Positions 8,553 to 16,736 of a stretch of 64,000 bases of DNA are shown here, in pieces. The translations under genes were made by a program, and so were the position numbers. Where the stretch lies: contig NZ_BANS01000031.1 in assembly GCF_000332995.1 (NCBI RefSeq), positions 1-64,000 on the forward strand, written 5' to 3'. The DNA is from Gordonia amicalis NBRC 100051 = JCM 11271 (GTDB taxonomy: Bacteria; Actinomycetota; Actinomycetes; Mycobacteriales; Mycobacteriaceae). The notes beneath the pieces were generated by a model that saw nothing but the letters and a program-made list of their open reading frames with translations, was not told the DNA's origin and made no database searches. Position 1 is the stretch's first letter. Each line of letters begins with the position of its first letter.

Positions 8553-10479
8553 ATGAAGCGAATCGGCGTGGATGTGGGCGGTACGTTCACCGACCTGGTC
8601 CTGTGGGACGACGACGGGACGGTGACGGTGCACAAGACGCCGTCGACCAACCACGATCCCTCGATCGGCACGATGGCGGGATCGAGGTGCTGGCGCAGCG
8701 TGCGGGCATCGACGTCGCCGACATCGAGATGTTCTTCCACGGGACCACCGTGGCCACCAACATCGTGCTCGAGCACAACGGCAGCGACGTCGGCATGATC
8801 ACCACCGACGGGTTCCGCGACCTCCTGCACATCGCGCGTAAGAAGCGCCCCCTGAACTACTCCAACTACCAGGACCTGCCCTGGCAGAAGTGGCAGCTGG
8901 TCCCGCGCCGCAACCGGCGGACCGTCCCCGAGCGGATCGACGCCGCCGGCAACGTGCTGACCCCGCTCGACGAGGACGCCGTCCGCCGCGAGGTCGCACT
9001 TCTCCGCGAACGCGGGGTCGAGGCGATCGCCGTCGCCTTCCTGCACGCCTACCGCAACCCGACCCACGAGCAGCGGGTCCGCGAGATCATCGCCGAGGAG
9101 TACCCCGGCGTCTTCGTGTCGCTGTCCAGCGACGTCGCCAGCCAGTACCGCGAGTACGAGCGCTTCTCGACCACCGCCCTCAACGCCTTCGTGGGACCCA
9201 AGACCTCCCGCTACATCGAGAACCTGGCCGGCAAGGCGAAGGCCGCGCAGGTCGGCGAGGACGTCCACCTGATGACCTCGGCCGGCGGTCTGGTGACCTC
9301 GCGCAGCGCCAGCGAGGTCCCCGTGTCGCTGCTGACCAGCGGCGTCGTCGCCGGCCTGCTCGGCGGCTGCTTCATCGGCCGGGCCTCGGGATACCCGAGC
9401 GTCATCACCCTCGACGTGGGCGGCATGTTCCGCGTCGGACCACGCAGCGCGGGCGCCATGCCCGGACCCGCCTGCTACAACCGCGGCGGCACCGAACCCA
9501 CCTCGACCGACGCCATGGTCGTCATGGGCTGGCTGGGCGCCGACAGTTTCTTGTCGGGAACCATGGAGGTCAAGCCGGAGCTGGCGACCGAGGCGGTCAA
9601 GACCCACATCGCCGACAAGCTCGGCGCCGATCTCGAGCATGCCGCAATGGGCATCTTCCAGATCCTCGCCCACTCGATGACCGAGGCCATCTCCCTGCAC
9701 TCGGTGCGCAAAGGCTATGACCCACGCGAGTTCTCGCTGGTCGCCGAGGGCGGCGCCGGACCGCTGTACGCGTGGCAGATCGCCGAACACCTGGGCATCC
9801 CGCGGGTCATCGTCCCCGGCCATCCGGGCATCACGTCCGTCGGCGGTCGGCCTGCTGACCACCGACGTGCGCTACGAGGTCCCGACGACCGTGTGGACGT
9901 CGTCGGCCGAACCCGACCTCGACTTGCTGCGCCGAGAGATGGACCGGCTCTCCGAGCAGGCCGTCGCCCAGCTGCGTGCCGACGGCATCTCCGAAGCCGA
10001 CATCACCCTCGAGCGCAGCGTCGACTGCCGTTATGTCGGACAGGGTTACGAGCTTCGTGTGCCCGCACCCGCCGGCGAGATCACCGCCGAATGGGTCGAG
10101 CCAGACCGCGGCCACCTTCCACGAGGTGCACGGTCGTACCTACTCGCAGCGTTTCGACGACAAGCCGGTACAGCTGGTCAACATCCGCGTGACCGGTGTC
10201 GGCGCGGTCGAGCACATCCGCATCGCCGAGATCGAGAAGGGCGGCGCCGACGCGTCGGGCGCCATCAAGTCGACCACCCAGGCGCTGTTCTGGAAGAACG
10301 ACTCCGCCGACCCCGAATGGGTCGAGACCCCCGTCTACGACCGCGCACTGTTCAAGGCGGGCAACACCTTCGAGGGCCCGGCCATCGTCCAGCAGTTCGA
10401 CTCGACGACCATCGTCGGCATCGGACAGAAGGCCACGGTCGACGCCGTGGGCCACATCATCATCGAGAGGAGCGCCTGA
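8553..10479 (+). pseudogene. Hydantoinase/oxoprolinase subunit A, frameshifted and internally deleted
   Basis: HyuA-type subunit (ATP-dependent hydantoinase, 5-oxoprolinase or acetone carboxylase-like family). It begins MKRIGVDVGGTFTDLV, the ASKHA ATP-binding motif, with RBS-like AGAGGAAG before ATG 8553. The reading frame breaks near 8676 (one missing base), near 9842 (surplus bases) and near 10095 (one surplus base), ending at the TGA of 10477-10479. In addition the text jumps from LDVGG directly to FRVGPRSAGAMPGPACY. In this family roughly 50-60 residues normally lie between those blocks, so an in-frame deletion is likely. As written the gene cannot make a full enzyme. It may be a decaying gene or a poor stretch of assembly. 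One base separates its stop from the hyuB start. Confidence 0.85.
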
Positions 10480-10480
10480 G

Positions 10481-12299
10481 ATGGCGAAGACCCTGATGCC
10501 CACCGACGGCGTTTCCCTTGCCGCCGAGGCCAATCGGACCTGGAACACCGTCGAGGTCGATCCGATCACCCTGCGCGTCATCGGTGGCGCGCTGAACTCG
10601 ATGGCCAAGGAGATGGCCCAGGTCCTCTACCGCATGGCCTACTCGAGCCTGATCCGCGAGTCCGAGGACCTCGGCGCCGGCATCTTCGACGTCAACGGTC
10701 GCGAACTGTGCGAGTCGGATTCGACTCCGATGCACTGTGGTTCGATCCCGGCCTACATCCGCGGCGTCAACCGCAAGCTCGCCGGAACCTACAAGCCGGG
10801 TGACGTGATCCTGCACAATCACCCGTACCACGGCGCGGCGCACTCCCCCGACTACGCGTGATCATCCCGATCTTCTGGGAGGGCGAGCACATCGGGTTCG
10901 CCGGGTGTACCGGTCACGTCTCCGACATCGGCGGCAACTTCCCCGGCCTGTGCATGGACGTCGTCGACGTCTGGGCCGAGGGCAAGCTGATGGACTCCAT
11001 GAAGATCTACGACGGCGGCGTCCGCAACGACATGCTGATCCAGCACATCCTGGACAACGTGCGCACACCGGAGCAGAACCGCGGCGATCTCGAGGCCCTG
11101 ATCGCCTGCTCCCGCATCGGCGAGAAGCGGTTCGTCGAACTGCTCGAGAAGTACGGTCTCGACGTCGTGATGAGCGCCGCCGACCGGTGGATGGACTACT
11201 CGGAGGAGATGCTGCGCAGCCGCATCCGGGCGATCCCCAACGGCAGCTACGAAGCACCGATCGGCTACCTCGACGACGACGGCAAGAATCGCGGTGTCCC
11301 GCTGAAGGTCGCGGTCCGCGTGCAGGTGGAGGACGAGGAAGTCCTCATCGACCTCACCGGCTCGAACGATCAGGTGCCCACGGCGTTCAACGTGCCCTTC
11401 GAGGGTTCGGTGCTCCCCGTCGCGGTGAGCGCGATCCGCACTATCCTCCTCGATGAGTACCTCGCCGAGGAGTTCGTCCCGCAGAACGACGGGTGCTTCC
11501 GTCCGGTGCGTGCCTACGCACCCGAGGGAACGATCTTCAACCCGGATTTCCCGGCGTCGTGTTTTGCCCGGTTCTCTCAGGTCAACCGGATCTTCGACTC
11601 GATCAACCTGGCGCTCGCACCGGTGCTGCCCGAGCGGGCCATCGCCGGTTCGTCGGCGGCGCTGTGTGCCATCGCCTACTCGGGTCTGGCCGAGGACGGC
11701 GAGTCGTACTGGGTCTACATCGAGATCAACGAGGGTTCCTACGGTGCGCGCAACGGCAAGGACGGCATGGACGCCGTCGACGCCCTGATGGCCAACACCC
11801 GCAACAACCCGATCGAGGAACTCGAGCTCAATCACGCCATGCGCGCCGAGCGTTACGAACTGCGCGACGAGTCGCCGGCTCCCGGCCAGTGGCGCGGAGG
11901 CATCGGCAGTGTGCGCACCTGGTACATGGAGACCGACACCTTCCTCGGCTCGGAGGCCGACAACCGCACCGACCCGCCCGCGGGTGCGCTCGGCGGCGGC
12001 GACGGCGCCTCCGGATCGTTCATCCGCAATCCCGGCACACCGGAAGAAGAGGTGCTCTTCTCGAAGGTCACCAGGAGGTCATCCACGCGGGTGACCGCCT
12101 GGAGATCCGGATGCCGTCGGGTGGAGGTTTCGGCGACCCGTTCCGGCGCGACCCGTTCTCCGTGCTGTCCGACGTGTGGGACGAGTACCTGACCGCCGAG
12201 GAGGCGCGCCAGGACTACGGTGTGGTCGTGAACACCGACAACTGGACCGTCGACGAGGCTGCCACCGAGGCCCTGCGCTCGTCGCGGGTGGCGTCCTGA
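10481..12299 (+). pseudogene. Hydantoinase/oxoprolinase subunit B, frameshifted
   Basis: HyuB-type catalytic partner of the preceding HyuA. Conserved blocks: DPITLRVIGGALNSMAKEM, YSSLIRESEDLGAGIFD, DVILHNHPYHGAAHSPD, GCTGHVSDIGG, LDDDGK and near the end MPSGGGFGDP. The frame is lost at about 10857, where a codon gcg-gtg has become gcgtg and creates a TGA, and again near 12073, where one C seems missing; the C-terminal part then reads to the stop at 12297-12299. Restoring one base at each site gives a normal protein of about 606 residues. The two deletions sit in GG and CC runs, which is typical of base-calling errors but also of slippage mutations. Confidence 0.88.
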
Positions 12300-13606
12300 C
12301 CAGTGATCTCGGAGGGGCCGGCGATTCTGTCGCCGGCCCCTCCGGCATCTCCGGGAGTCCCTCTGCCGAAGCGGTTTCCGTCGCCGAGCGCTTGAACACG
12401 GTCATCAGCTGGGTGCCCGGCGAGCTGGGCGTCGATCCATCGGGGGCCCGGAGTCCCCTGGCGGGTGTCCGCGTGGGCGTGAAGGACAACATCGAGGTCG
12501 GTGGGGTGCGATCCACCTGTGGATCGGAGTTCTTCGCCGACCGCGTGGCGGCGGACGACGCGGCATGTGTCGACGCCCTGAAACGTGCCGGGGCGGTGAT
12601 CACCTCCACGCTGAACCTCGCCGAGTTCGCCGTCGGCGTCACGAGCCAGAACTCGGCATCGGGCGGTCCGGTGAATCCCTGGGACGCCCGCCGTGTGCCC
12701 GGTGGCTCGAGCGGCGGGTCAGGTGTCGCCGTCGCCGCAGGGGTCGTCGACGTGGCACTCGGCACCGACACCGGCGGTTCGATCCGGTTGCCCGCCGCAT
12801 GCTGCGGGGTGACCGGTCTGCGCCCGTCCGTCGGCCTGCTGGACATGTCCGGGATCTTCCCCGTGAGTGCGGACTTCGACACCGTCGGACCGCTGGCCCG
12901 CACGGCCACCCGGGTGCGCGAGACGTTCGCGGTGCTCGCCGGTTCGGACCCGACACCCCCGGACACCGGTCCCCTCAGAGTTGCGGTCCCGTGGCCGTTC
13001 GTCACCGGCGACGTCGATCCCGCCATCACCGACGCCGTCACCGAGGCCGTCGAACTCCTCCGGCAACTGGGTCACCGCGTCGTGGAATGTCCGGTGCCGC
13101 ACAGTGAGTCGGCGCAGGACGTGGTCTACACCCTGATCTATTCGGACCTGGCACGCATCCACGCCGAACGATTGCGCGACGAGCCGTCCCGTTTCCAGCC
13201 GGCGACCCGCGAACGAATCTCCCTCGGACTGGACATCTCCGACGAACAGCGGGCGGCCGCGGTGCGACAGCGGGACGTCTTCCGGTCGGCGATGGCCGAC
13301 ATGTTCCGGGACGTGGACGTCGTGCTCACCCCGGCGATGCCGGTGGACGTACCGGAGCTCGGCGTCGGGGAGGCGGTGGTGGCACAGGCCCGCCGGATGG
13401 GACAGCTGACGTATCCGTGGTCGTTGCACGACGGCCCGACACTGGCGCTGCCGATCGGCGTGCATCCGTCCGGAATGCCCATCGGTGCACAGCTGACGGC
13501 CGCGCGTCTGCGTGAGGGGACCCTCCTCGCGCTGGCCGAGCAGGTGCAGGAACACAGCGACTGGCATCTCCGGCTCCCGCCCGTCCGTGTCAGTTCTGGC
13601 GTCTGA
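12296..13606 (+). CDS. Amidase-signature family hydrolase
   Basis: Amidase-signature enzyme hydrolysing a C-N amide bond. The Ser-cisSer-Lys triad elements are all present: VGVKDNIEVGG (Lys), VPGGSSGGSGVAVAAG (cis-Ser) and LGTDTGGSIRLPAACCG (nucleophile Ser). The length, about 436 residues, is normal. The start is unresolved: no ATG or GTG is well placed. A CTG at 12296 would overlap the hyuB stop (CTGA), while TTG at 12392 would leave the hairpin at 12311-12343 outside the gene. Together with hyuA and hyuB it fits opening and hydrolysis of a cyclic amide or carbamoyl compound. It overlaps the convergent GntR gene by 17 bases. Confidence 0.85.
   Translation: MTSDLGGAGDSVAGPSGISGSPSAEAVSVAERLNTVISWVPGELGVDPSGARSPLAGVRVGVKDNIEVGGVRSTCGSEFFADRVAADDAACVDALKRAGAVITSTLNLAEFAVGVTSQNSASGGPVNPWDARRVPGGSSGGSGVAVAAGVVDVALGTDTGGSIRLPAACCGVTGLRPSVGLLDMSGIFPVSADFDTVGPLARTATRVRETFAVLAGSDPTPPDTGPLRVAVPWPFVTGDVDPAITDAVTEAVELLRQLGHRVVECPVPHSESAQDVVYTLIYSDLARIHAERLRDEPSRFQPATRERISLGLDISDEQRAAAVRQRDVFRSAMADMFRDVDVVLTPAMPVDVPELGVGEAVVAQARRMGQLTYPWSLHDGPTLALPIGVHPSGMPIGAQLTAARLREGTLLALAEQVQEHSDWHLRLPPVRVSSGV
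12311..12343. terminator. Strong hairpin just after hyuB
   Basis: GGAGGGGCCGGCG (12311-12323) and its exact complement (12331-12343) flank a 7-base loop. There is no U-tract on the plus strand, so it is a terminator-like or attenuator-like structure rather than a textbook terminator. It lies 12 bases past the hyuB stop and inside the reading frame of the amidase if that starts upstream. Confidence 0.55.
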
Positions 13607-14315
13607 GCAGGTCCATCTGCTTGTAGACGTCACCGAGGTGGTCGAGGTGCCGGCGCATGAGGGTCATCGCCGTCATCGAGTCCCGGCGCTCGACCGCCTC
13701 GAGGATCGCACGGTGATCCTCGTCGACGCATCGCCAGAAACCCTCCGGTGCGGCGTCACGACTGAAGCGGCTGCCGATGACCCGGAACACCGGGACGGTG
13801 ATGAGATCGAGGAGCGGGTTGTCCGCCGCGCGCAGCAGGATGCGGTGAAACTCCTGGTTGTTGGCGTAGACCTCGGGACCGATGCCGGAGGATGGGTCGA
13901 AGATGGTGTCGCGCAACTCTTCCAGGTGAGCGTCGGTGTGCCGGTAGGCGGCGACGCCGGCCGCGGGGACCTCGGTGAGCTGACGAACCTCCATGAGTTG
14001 GTCGACGGTCACCCCCTCGGCGGCGGCGAGCAGGGTGACCCCGGCTTCGAGATGAGCACTGAGCTGGCCGATGTCGGGGGTGGCGACGAACGTCCCGCCG
14101 GTGACCCCGCGCGTGGTGTGGACCAGGTTCTCGCTCGCGAGCGTCCGGATGGCCTCGCGTACGGTGCTCTGACCCACGCCGAACTCGGCCCGGAGTTCGG
14201 TGTCCGGTGGGAGACGGGTGCCCGGGGTCAGTTCGCCGGCGAGGATCCGTACGCGCAGCGCGTCGGCGACGACCTCGTACGCGGGACGCTTGCCGGACTT
14301 ATTCGCCTCTGTCAC
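13590..14315 (-). CDS. GntR-family (FCD-type) transcriptional regulator
   Basis: 241-residue ligand-responsive repressor. Residues about 10-75 form the GntR winged helix (ALRVRILAGELTPGTRLP, then EFGVGQSTVREAIRTLASENLV). The rest is an FCD effector domain with MEVRQLTEVPAAGVAA, NQEFHRILLRAADN and DEDHRAILEAVERRD, whose Asp/His residues normally bind a metal and a carboxylic-acid ligand. It is convergent with the amidase and sits at the end of the catabolic region, so it probably controls the maoC and/or hyuA operons. That role is inferred from position. A palindrome 22 bases upstream of its ATG suggests autoregulation. Confidence 0.92.
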   Translation of the reverse strand: MTEANKSGKRPAYEVVADALRVRILAGELTPGTRLPPDTELRAEFGVGQSTVREAIRTLASENLVHTTRGVTGGTFVATPDIGQLSAHLEAGVTLLAAAEGVTVDQLMEVRQLTEVPAAGVAAYRHTDAHLEELRDTIFDPSSGIGPEVYANNQEFHRILLRAADNPLLDLITVPVFRVIGSRFSRDAAPEGFWRCVDEDHRAILEAVERRDSMTAMTLMRRHLDHLGDVYKQMDLLRRQN

Positions 14316-14664
14316 AACATGTTCCGATCTCAGTAGGTTTGTCTCAAACTACCAGATCATCCACACATCGACGCCTACCGACAGACCCGACTTCGCGCTG
14401 CGCAGTCTCTGCAGGACCTCGTCGAAGTGAGGTTCGCGGCATCGCGTAAAGGTGTGGACGATTCCATCGACGCACCACCCCGGAATGATTCGCTGCTCTA
14501 CCCCAGGGCACGACGACACGGCTGAATCAGTCACGTCGACTACCTTTGTCACTTCGTCGCGGTCCGACCGACTCTAGGCATCAGCTGCACGAAGGGGTGG
14601 CATGGAGACGGAGGGATCCATGCACCGACCCCCCGACCGAGTGCCTACACAGAGGAGTGCACAC
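14316..14664. other. Intergenic region between gntR and the CBS gene
   Basis: Apart from the 14337-14349 dyad and the AGAGGAG ribosome site near 14651, nothing convincing is seen. The short reading frames here do not resemble known proteins. Confidence 0.6.
14337..14349. promoter_or_regulatory. Candidate GntR operator
   Basis: GTTTG-TCT-CAAAC is a perfect 13-base dyad, 22 bases upstream of the start of the GntR gene. The position and symmetry suit autorepression. It does not share obvious sequence with the palindrome at 8421-8436, so one of the two may belong to another factor. Confidence 0.5.
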
Positions 14665-15099
14665 ATGACGACGACTGCCCAACAGATCATGCACGAAGGC
14701 GCCGAGTGCATCGAGGCTCACGCCACGCTGGCTCAGGCGGCCGGGCTGATGGCCGAGCTCGACATCGGGGCGCTCCCGGTCCTCGACGCGCAGGACCGCC
14801 TCACCGGGATCGTCACCGATCGCGACATTGTGACGAAGTGCGTTGCGGCCGGCCATGATCCCGGAACGATGCTCGTCGGCGATCTCGTCGGGCCAGAGGT
14901 GTTCAAGGTCGACACCGATGCGGACGTGGATGAGATTCTGCGACTGATGGAGACCCACCAGGTGCGGCGCCTTCCGGTGCTCGACGACGGCCACCCGGTC
15001 GGCATGATCAGTGAAGCCGATATCGCGCGGAATCTGCCCGAGTACACAGTGGGACACCTGGTTGAAGCCGTGTGCGCCCCCAGAGCTCTCTCGGTCTGA
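14665..15099 (+). CDS. Two-CBS-domain protein, Hrp1-like
   Basis: 144-residue protein built of two CBS domains, closely matching the layout of Mycobacterium tuberculosis hypoxic response protein 1 (Rv2626c, 143 residues). Shared blocks are ELDIGALPVLDAQDRLTGIV, TDRDIVTKCVAAGHDP, METHQVRRLPVLDDG and ISEADIARNLPE. CBS pairs usually bind adenosyl ligands and act as sensors; Hrp1 has no established enzyme activity. ATG 14665 has AGAGGAG nine bases upstream and replaces a longer non-conserved frame starting at 14602. Downstream neighbours (small regulator, Rv1733c-like membrane protein) suggest a stress or hypoxia module. Confidence 0.92.
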   Translation: MTTTAQQIMHEGAECIEAHATLAQAAGLMAELDIGALPVLDAQDRLTGIVTDRDIVTKCVAAGHDPGTMLVGDLVGPEVFKVDTDADVDEILRLMETHQVRRLPVLDDGHPVGMISEADIARNLPEYTVGHLVEAVCAPRALSV

Positions 15100-15147
15100 G
15101 ACGAAACCCGCACTGGGCCGAGCAGAAGACGAGTCGTGACCACATCT

Positions 15148-15204
15148 ACAGGCCATCGGTCGATCGCTCGGTGACCGAGCGCCGGAGCGTCGACGGTGGC
15201 CTGT
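15148..15204 (+). terminator. Nested hairpin between the CBS gene and the PadR-like gene
   Basis: An outer stem ACAGGCCA (15148-15155) pairs with TGGCCTGT (15197-15204) and is followed by CTTTCT. Inside it a tight hairpin GCTCGG-TGA-CCGAGC occupies 15166-15180. The stem plus pyrimidine tail suits an intrinsic terminator of the CBS gene. It could instead be a structured leader of the next gene, whose start is 60 bases away. Confidence 0.5.
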
Positions 15205-15264
15205 CTTTCTGCGACGACGACCCCGGCGGACACGGCCTGGCGTGTGAAACGAAAAGGATGAGTG

Positions 15265-15678
15265 ATGACAGCGATCGAACACGCCGCAATTCGTGTGCAC
15301 ATCTTGGGAATCACATTGCAATCGGACGTGTCCGAGCATCGGCTCCTGGAGGAACTGCGTCGCCGCGGTTACCGCGTGCAGCCAAGCGATCTACGCCTGG
15401 CGCTCGACGACATCGTCAAACGGGGCCTGATCGAGCGGCACGACACAATGCGGAGATGCCGAAATCGTCGCACCTACGAGGCGACACCGGCCGGTCGCAT
15501 GGCGTGGGCCGACGAGTGCCGTGCCTTGAGCAAATTCGCCCACGAAGTGTTCGGGGCCCAGCTTCCGCCGCTGCCGGCGCAAGTCGGTCTCGACGACTCG
15601 CAGGCGTGGTTATCCGCACCCCGTCGACAGAACGGTGAGACAAAGACCTCTCGGGCGACCGGTCGACGTGCGTTCTAG
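15265..15678 (+). CDS. Small PadR-like winged-helix protein
   Basis: 137-residue protein that looks like a compact PadR-type DNA-binding protein. SEHRLLEELRRRGYRV is followed by SDLRLALDDIVKRGLIER and a wing-like RRCRNRRTYEATPAGRMAW, the T-P-A-G element seen where PadR wings join the dimerisation helix. The tail after residue 105 is variable and polar. ATG 15265 is preferred, with AGGA six bases upstream; GTG 15262 adds one residue. Target and signal unknown. Being enclosed by a CBS sensor and an Rv1733c-like protein suggests it may control them. Confidence 0.65.
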   Translation: MTAIEHAAIRVHILGITLQSDVSEHRLLEELRRRGYRVQPSDLRLALDDIVKRGLIERHDTMRRCRNRRTYEATPAGRMAWADECRALSKFAHEVFGAQLPPLPAQVGLDDSQAWLSAPRRQNGETKTSRATGRRAF

Positions 15679-15777
15679 GCTCTGTCCGGCGCTGAGTTCG
15701 CTGTCCCGCGCGACCTGGTCAGCCCGTTGGCCTGCGGATCGACCTCTGACGTAACCCGAACTCTCGCTTTCCTGCGT

Positions 15778-16338
15778 TCAGTGGTGGCTGTCGATGTCGA
15801 ACCGGCACCACTCAGCTTCCCATCGCTGCGCCCGATACCGATCTGTTATGGCCCGGACGAGCCAGGTCAGTAGCCACCACCCCAGCGCTGTGACGATGAC
15901 AGCTCTTCCGCCAGTCGCGAAGGCGTGCAACATGGCGTCTGCAGTAGTGGCGGGCCGGTCGACCACCTCACCGTCCGGAGCCAGCCAGATCTTTCGTGTT
16001 CCACCGACGCGGTCCTGACGCTCACGCCCAACTGCTGCCGTGATCTGGCGACCGTCGCGTTCTGACCACACGACGAATGATGTGTCGTTGTCCTGCTTCG
16101 GAGTGCCGACCACCTTCGCGATCACCGCGTGCCGTGGAGGCTGGTTCTCAACGACAACCTTGTTTCGGGCGTAGGCGTCACTACCCATGGTCAGTGCGAC
16201 CAACACTCCCAGCAGACCCATCAACGAGAGGACGGCCAGCAGCACGCTTTCAAGACGGTCGGCCGAACGCACCAGCTCGTTCGATGACACATGCATGACC
16301 CGCCAGCTGTGCAACTCGCGAGACAAGAACCGCAACAT
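15778..16338 (-). CDS. Rv1733c-like two-span membrane protein
   Basis: 186-residue membrane protein with a hydrophobic span at about residues 32-52 and another at about 147-166, separated by a soluble loop of about 95 residues. The N-terminal NELVRSADRLESVLLAVL and the C-terminal WEAEWCRFDIDS resemble M. tuberculosis Rv1733c (NPLVRGTDRLEAVV and a terminal W...DIDS), a conserved DosR-regulon membrane protein of unknown function. The loop contains a DGEVVDRPATTADAM segment matching the same family. No catalytic motif is visible. It is transcribed toward the PadR-like gene. Confidence 0.75.
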   Translation of the reverse strand: MLRFLSRELHSWRVMHVSSNELVRSADRLESVLLAVLSLMGLLGVLVALTMGSDAYARNKVVVENQPPRHAVIAKVVGTPKQDNDTSFVVWSERDGRQITAAVGRERQDRVGGTRKIWLAPDGEVVDRPATTADAMLHAFATGGRAVIVTALGWWLLTWLVRAITDRYRAQRWEAEWCRFDIDSHH

Positions 16339-16736
16339 GGCTCGCCTCCAAACCGGGAGTTCTGACTACGGTGCCCGACCCACTCACAATCAGGCCTCCC
16401 CTCGAGTCAACATGGCGGCGCGAACCGAGAAAAGGGACTTACGTAGTACGAGAAGGGCATTAAGGATGACGGTGCCCCCCGCACGTCACCGTCTGCTACC
16501 ACATGCCCGACAGGCGGTAGCCGCTCGAGGCCTCGGGGGTCCGGAGGGCGACGCATCAGCGCGCTGTCTCGGGCGGTGGGGTCACCGGCCCGCAGCCAGT
16601 GACTGCCGACGCTGCCGCTGCGCCTCGTTCAACCGGGCGGGACCGGTCTGCTGTAAGAAGTACCGGTGCCAGAAATGCGTCCCCGTCCACGAGCCGGATC
16701 CGCCTGTTCGGGCTTCGTCGGCGCAGGTGTCGGCTG
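16339..16736. other. Divergent intergenic region
   Basis: The 398 bp between the Rv1733c-like gene and the flavoprotein carry no credible gene. A GGGACTTACGT sequence at 16434-16444 resembles half of a DosR box but lacks its partner half-site, so it is noted and not called as a regulatory site. Confidence 0.5.

Noticed and set aside
14349..14552. Small minus-strand frame of 67 codons upstream of gntR
   Set aside because: No similarity, no ribosome site, and it runs through the GntR operator region.
16434..16444. DosR box GGGACTTACGT
   Set aside because: Only one half-site matches; the second half of the palindrome is missing, so it is not called.
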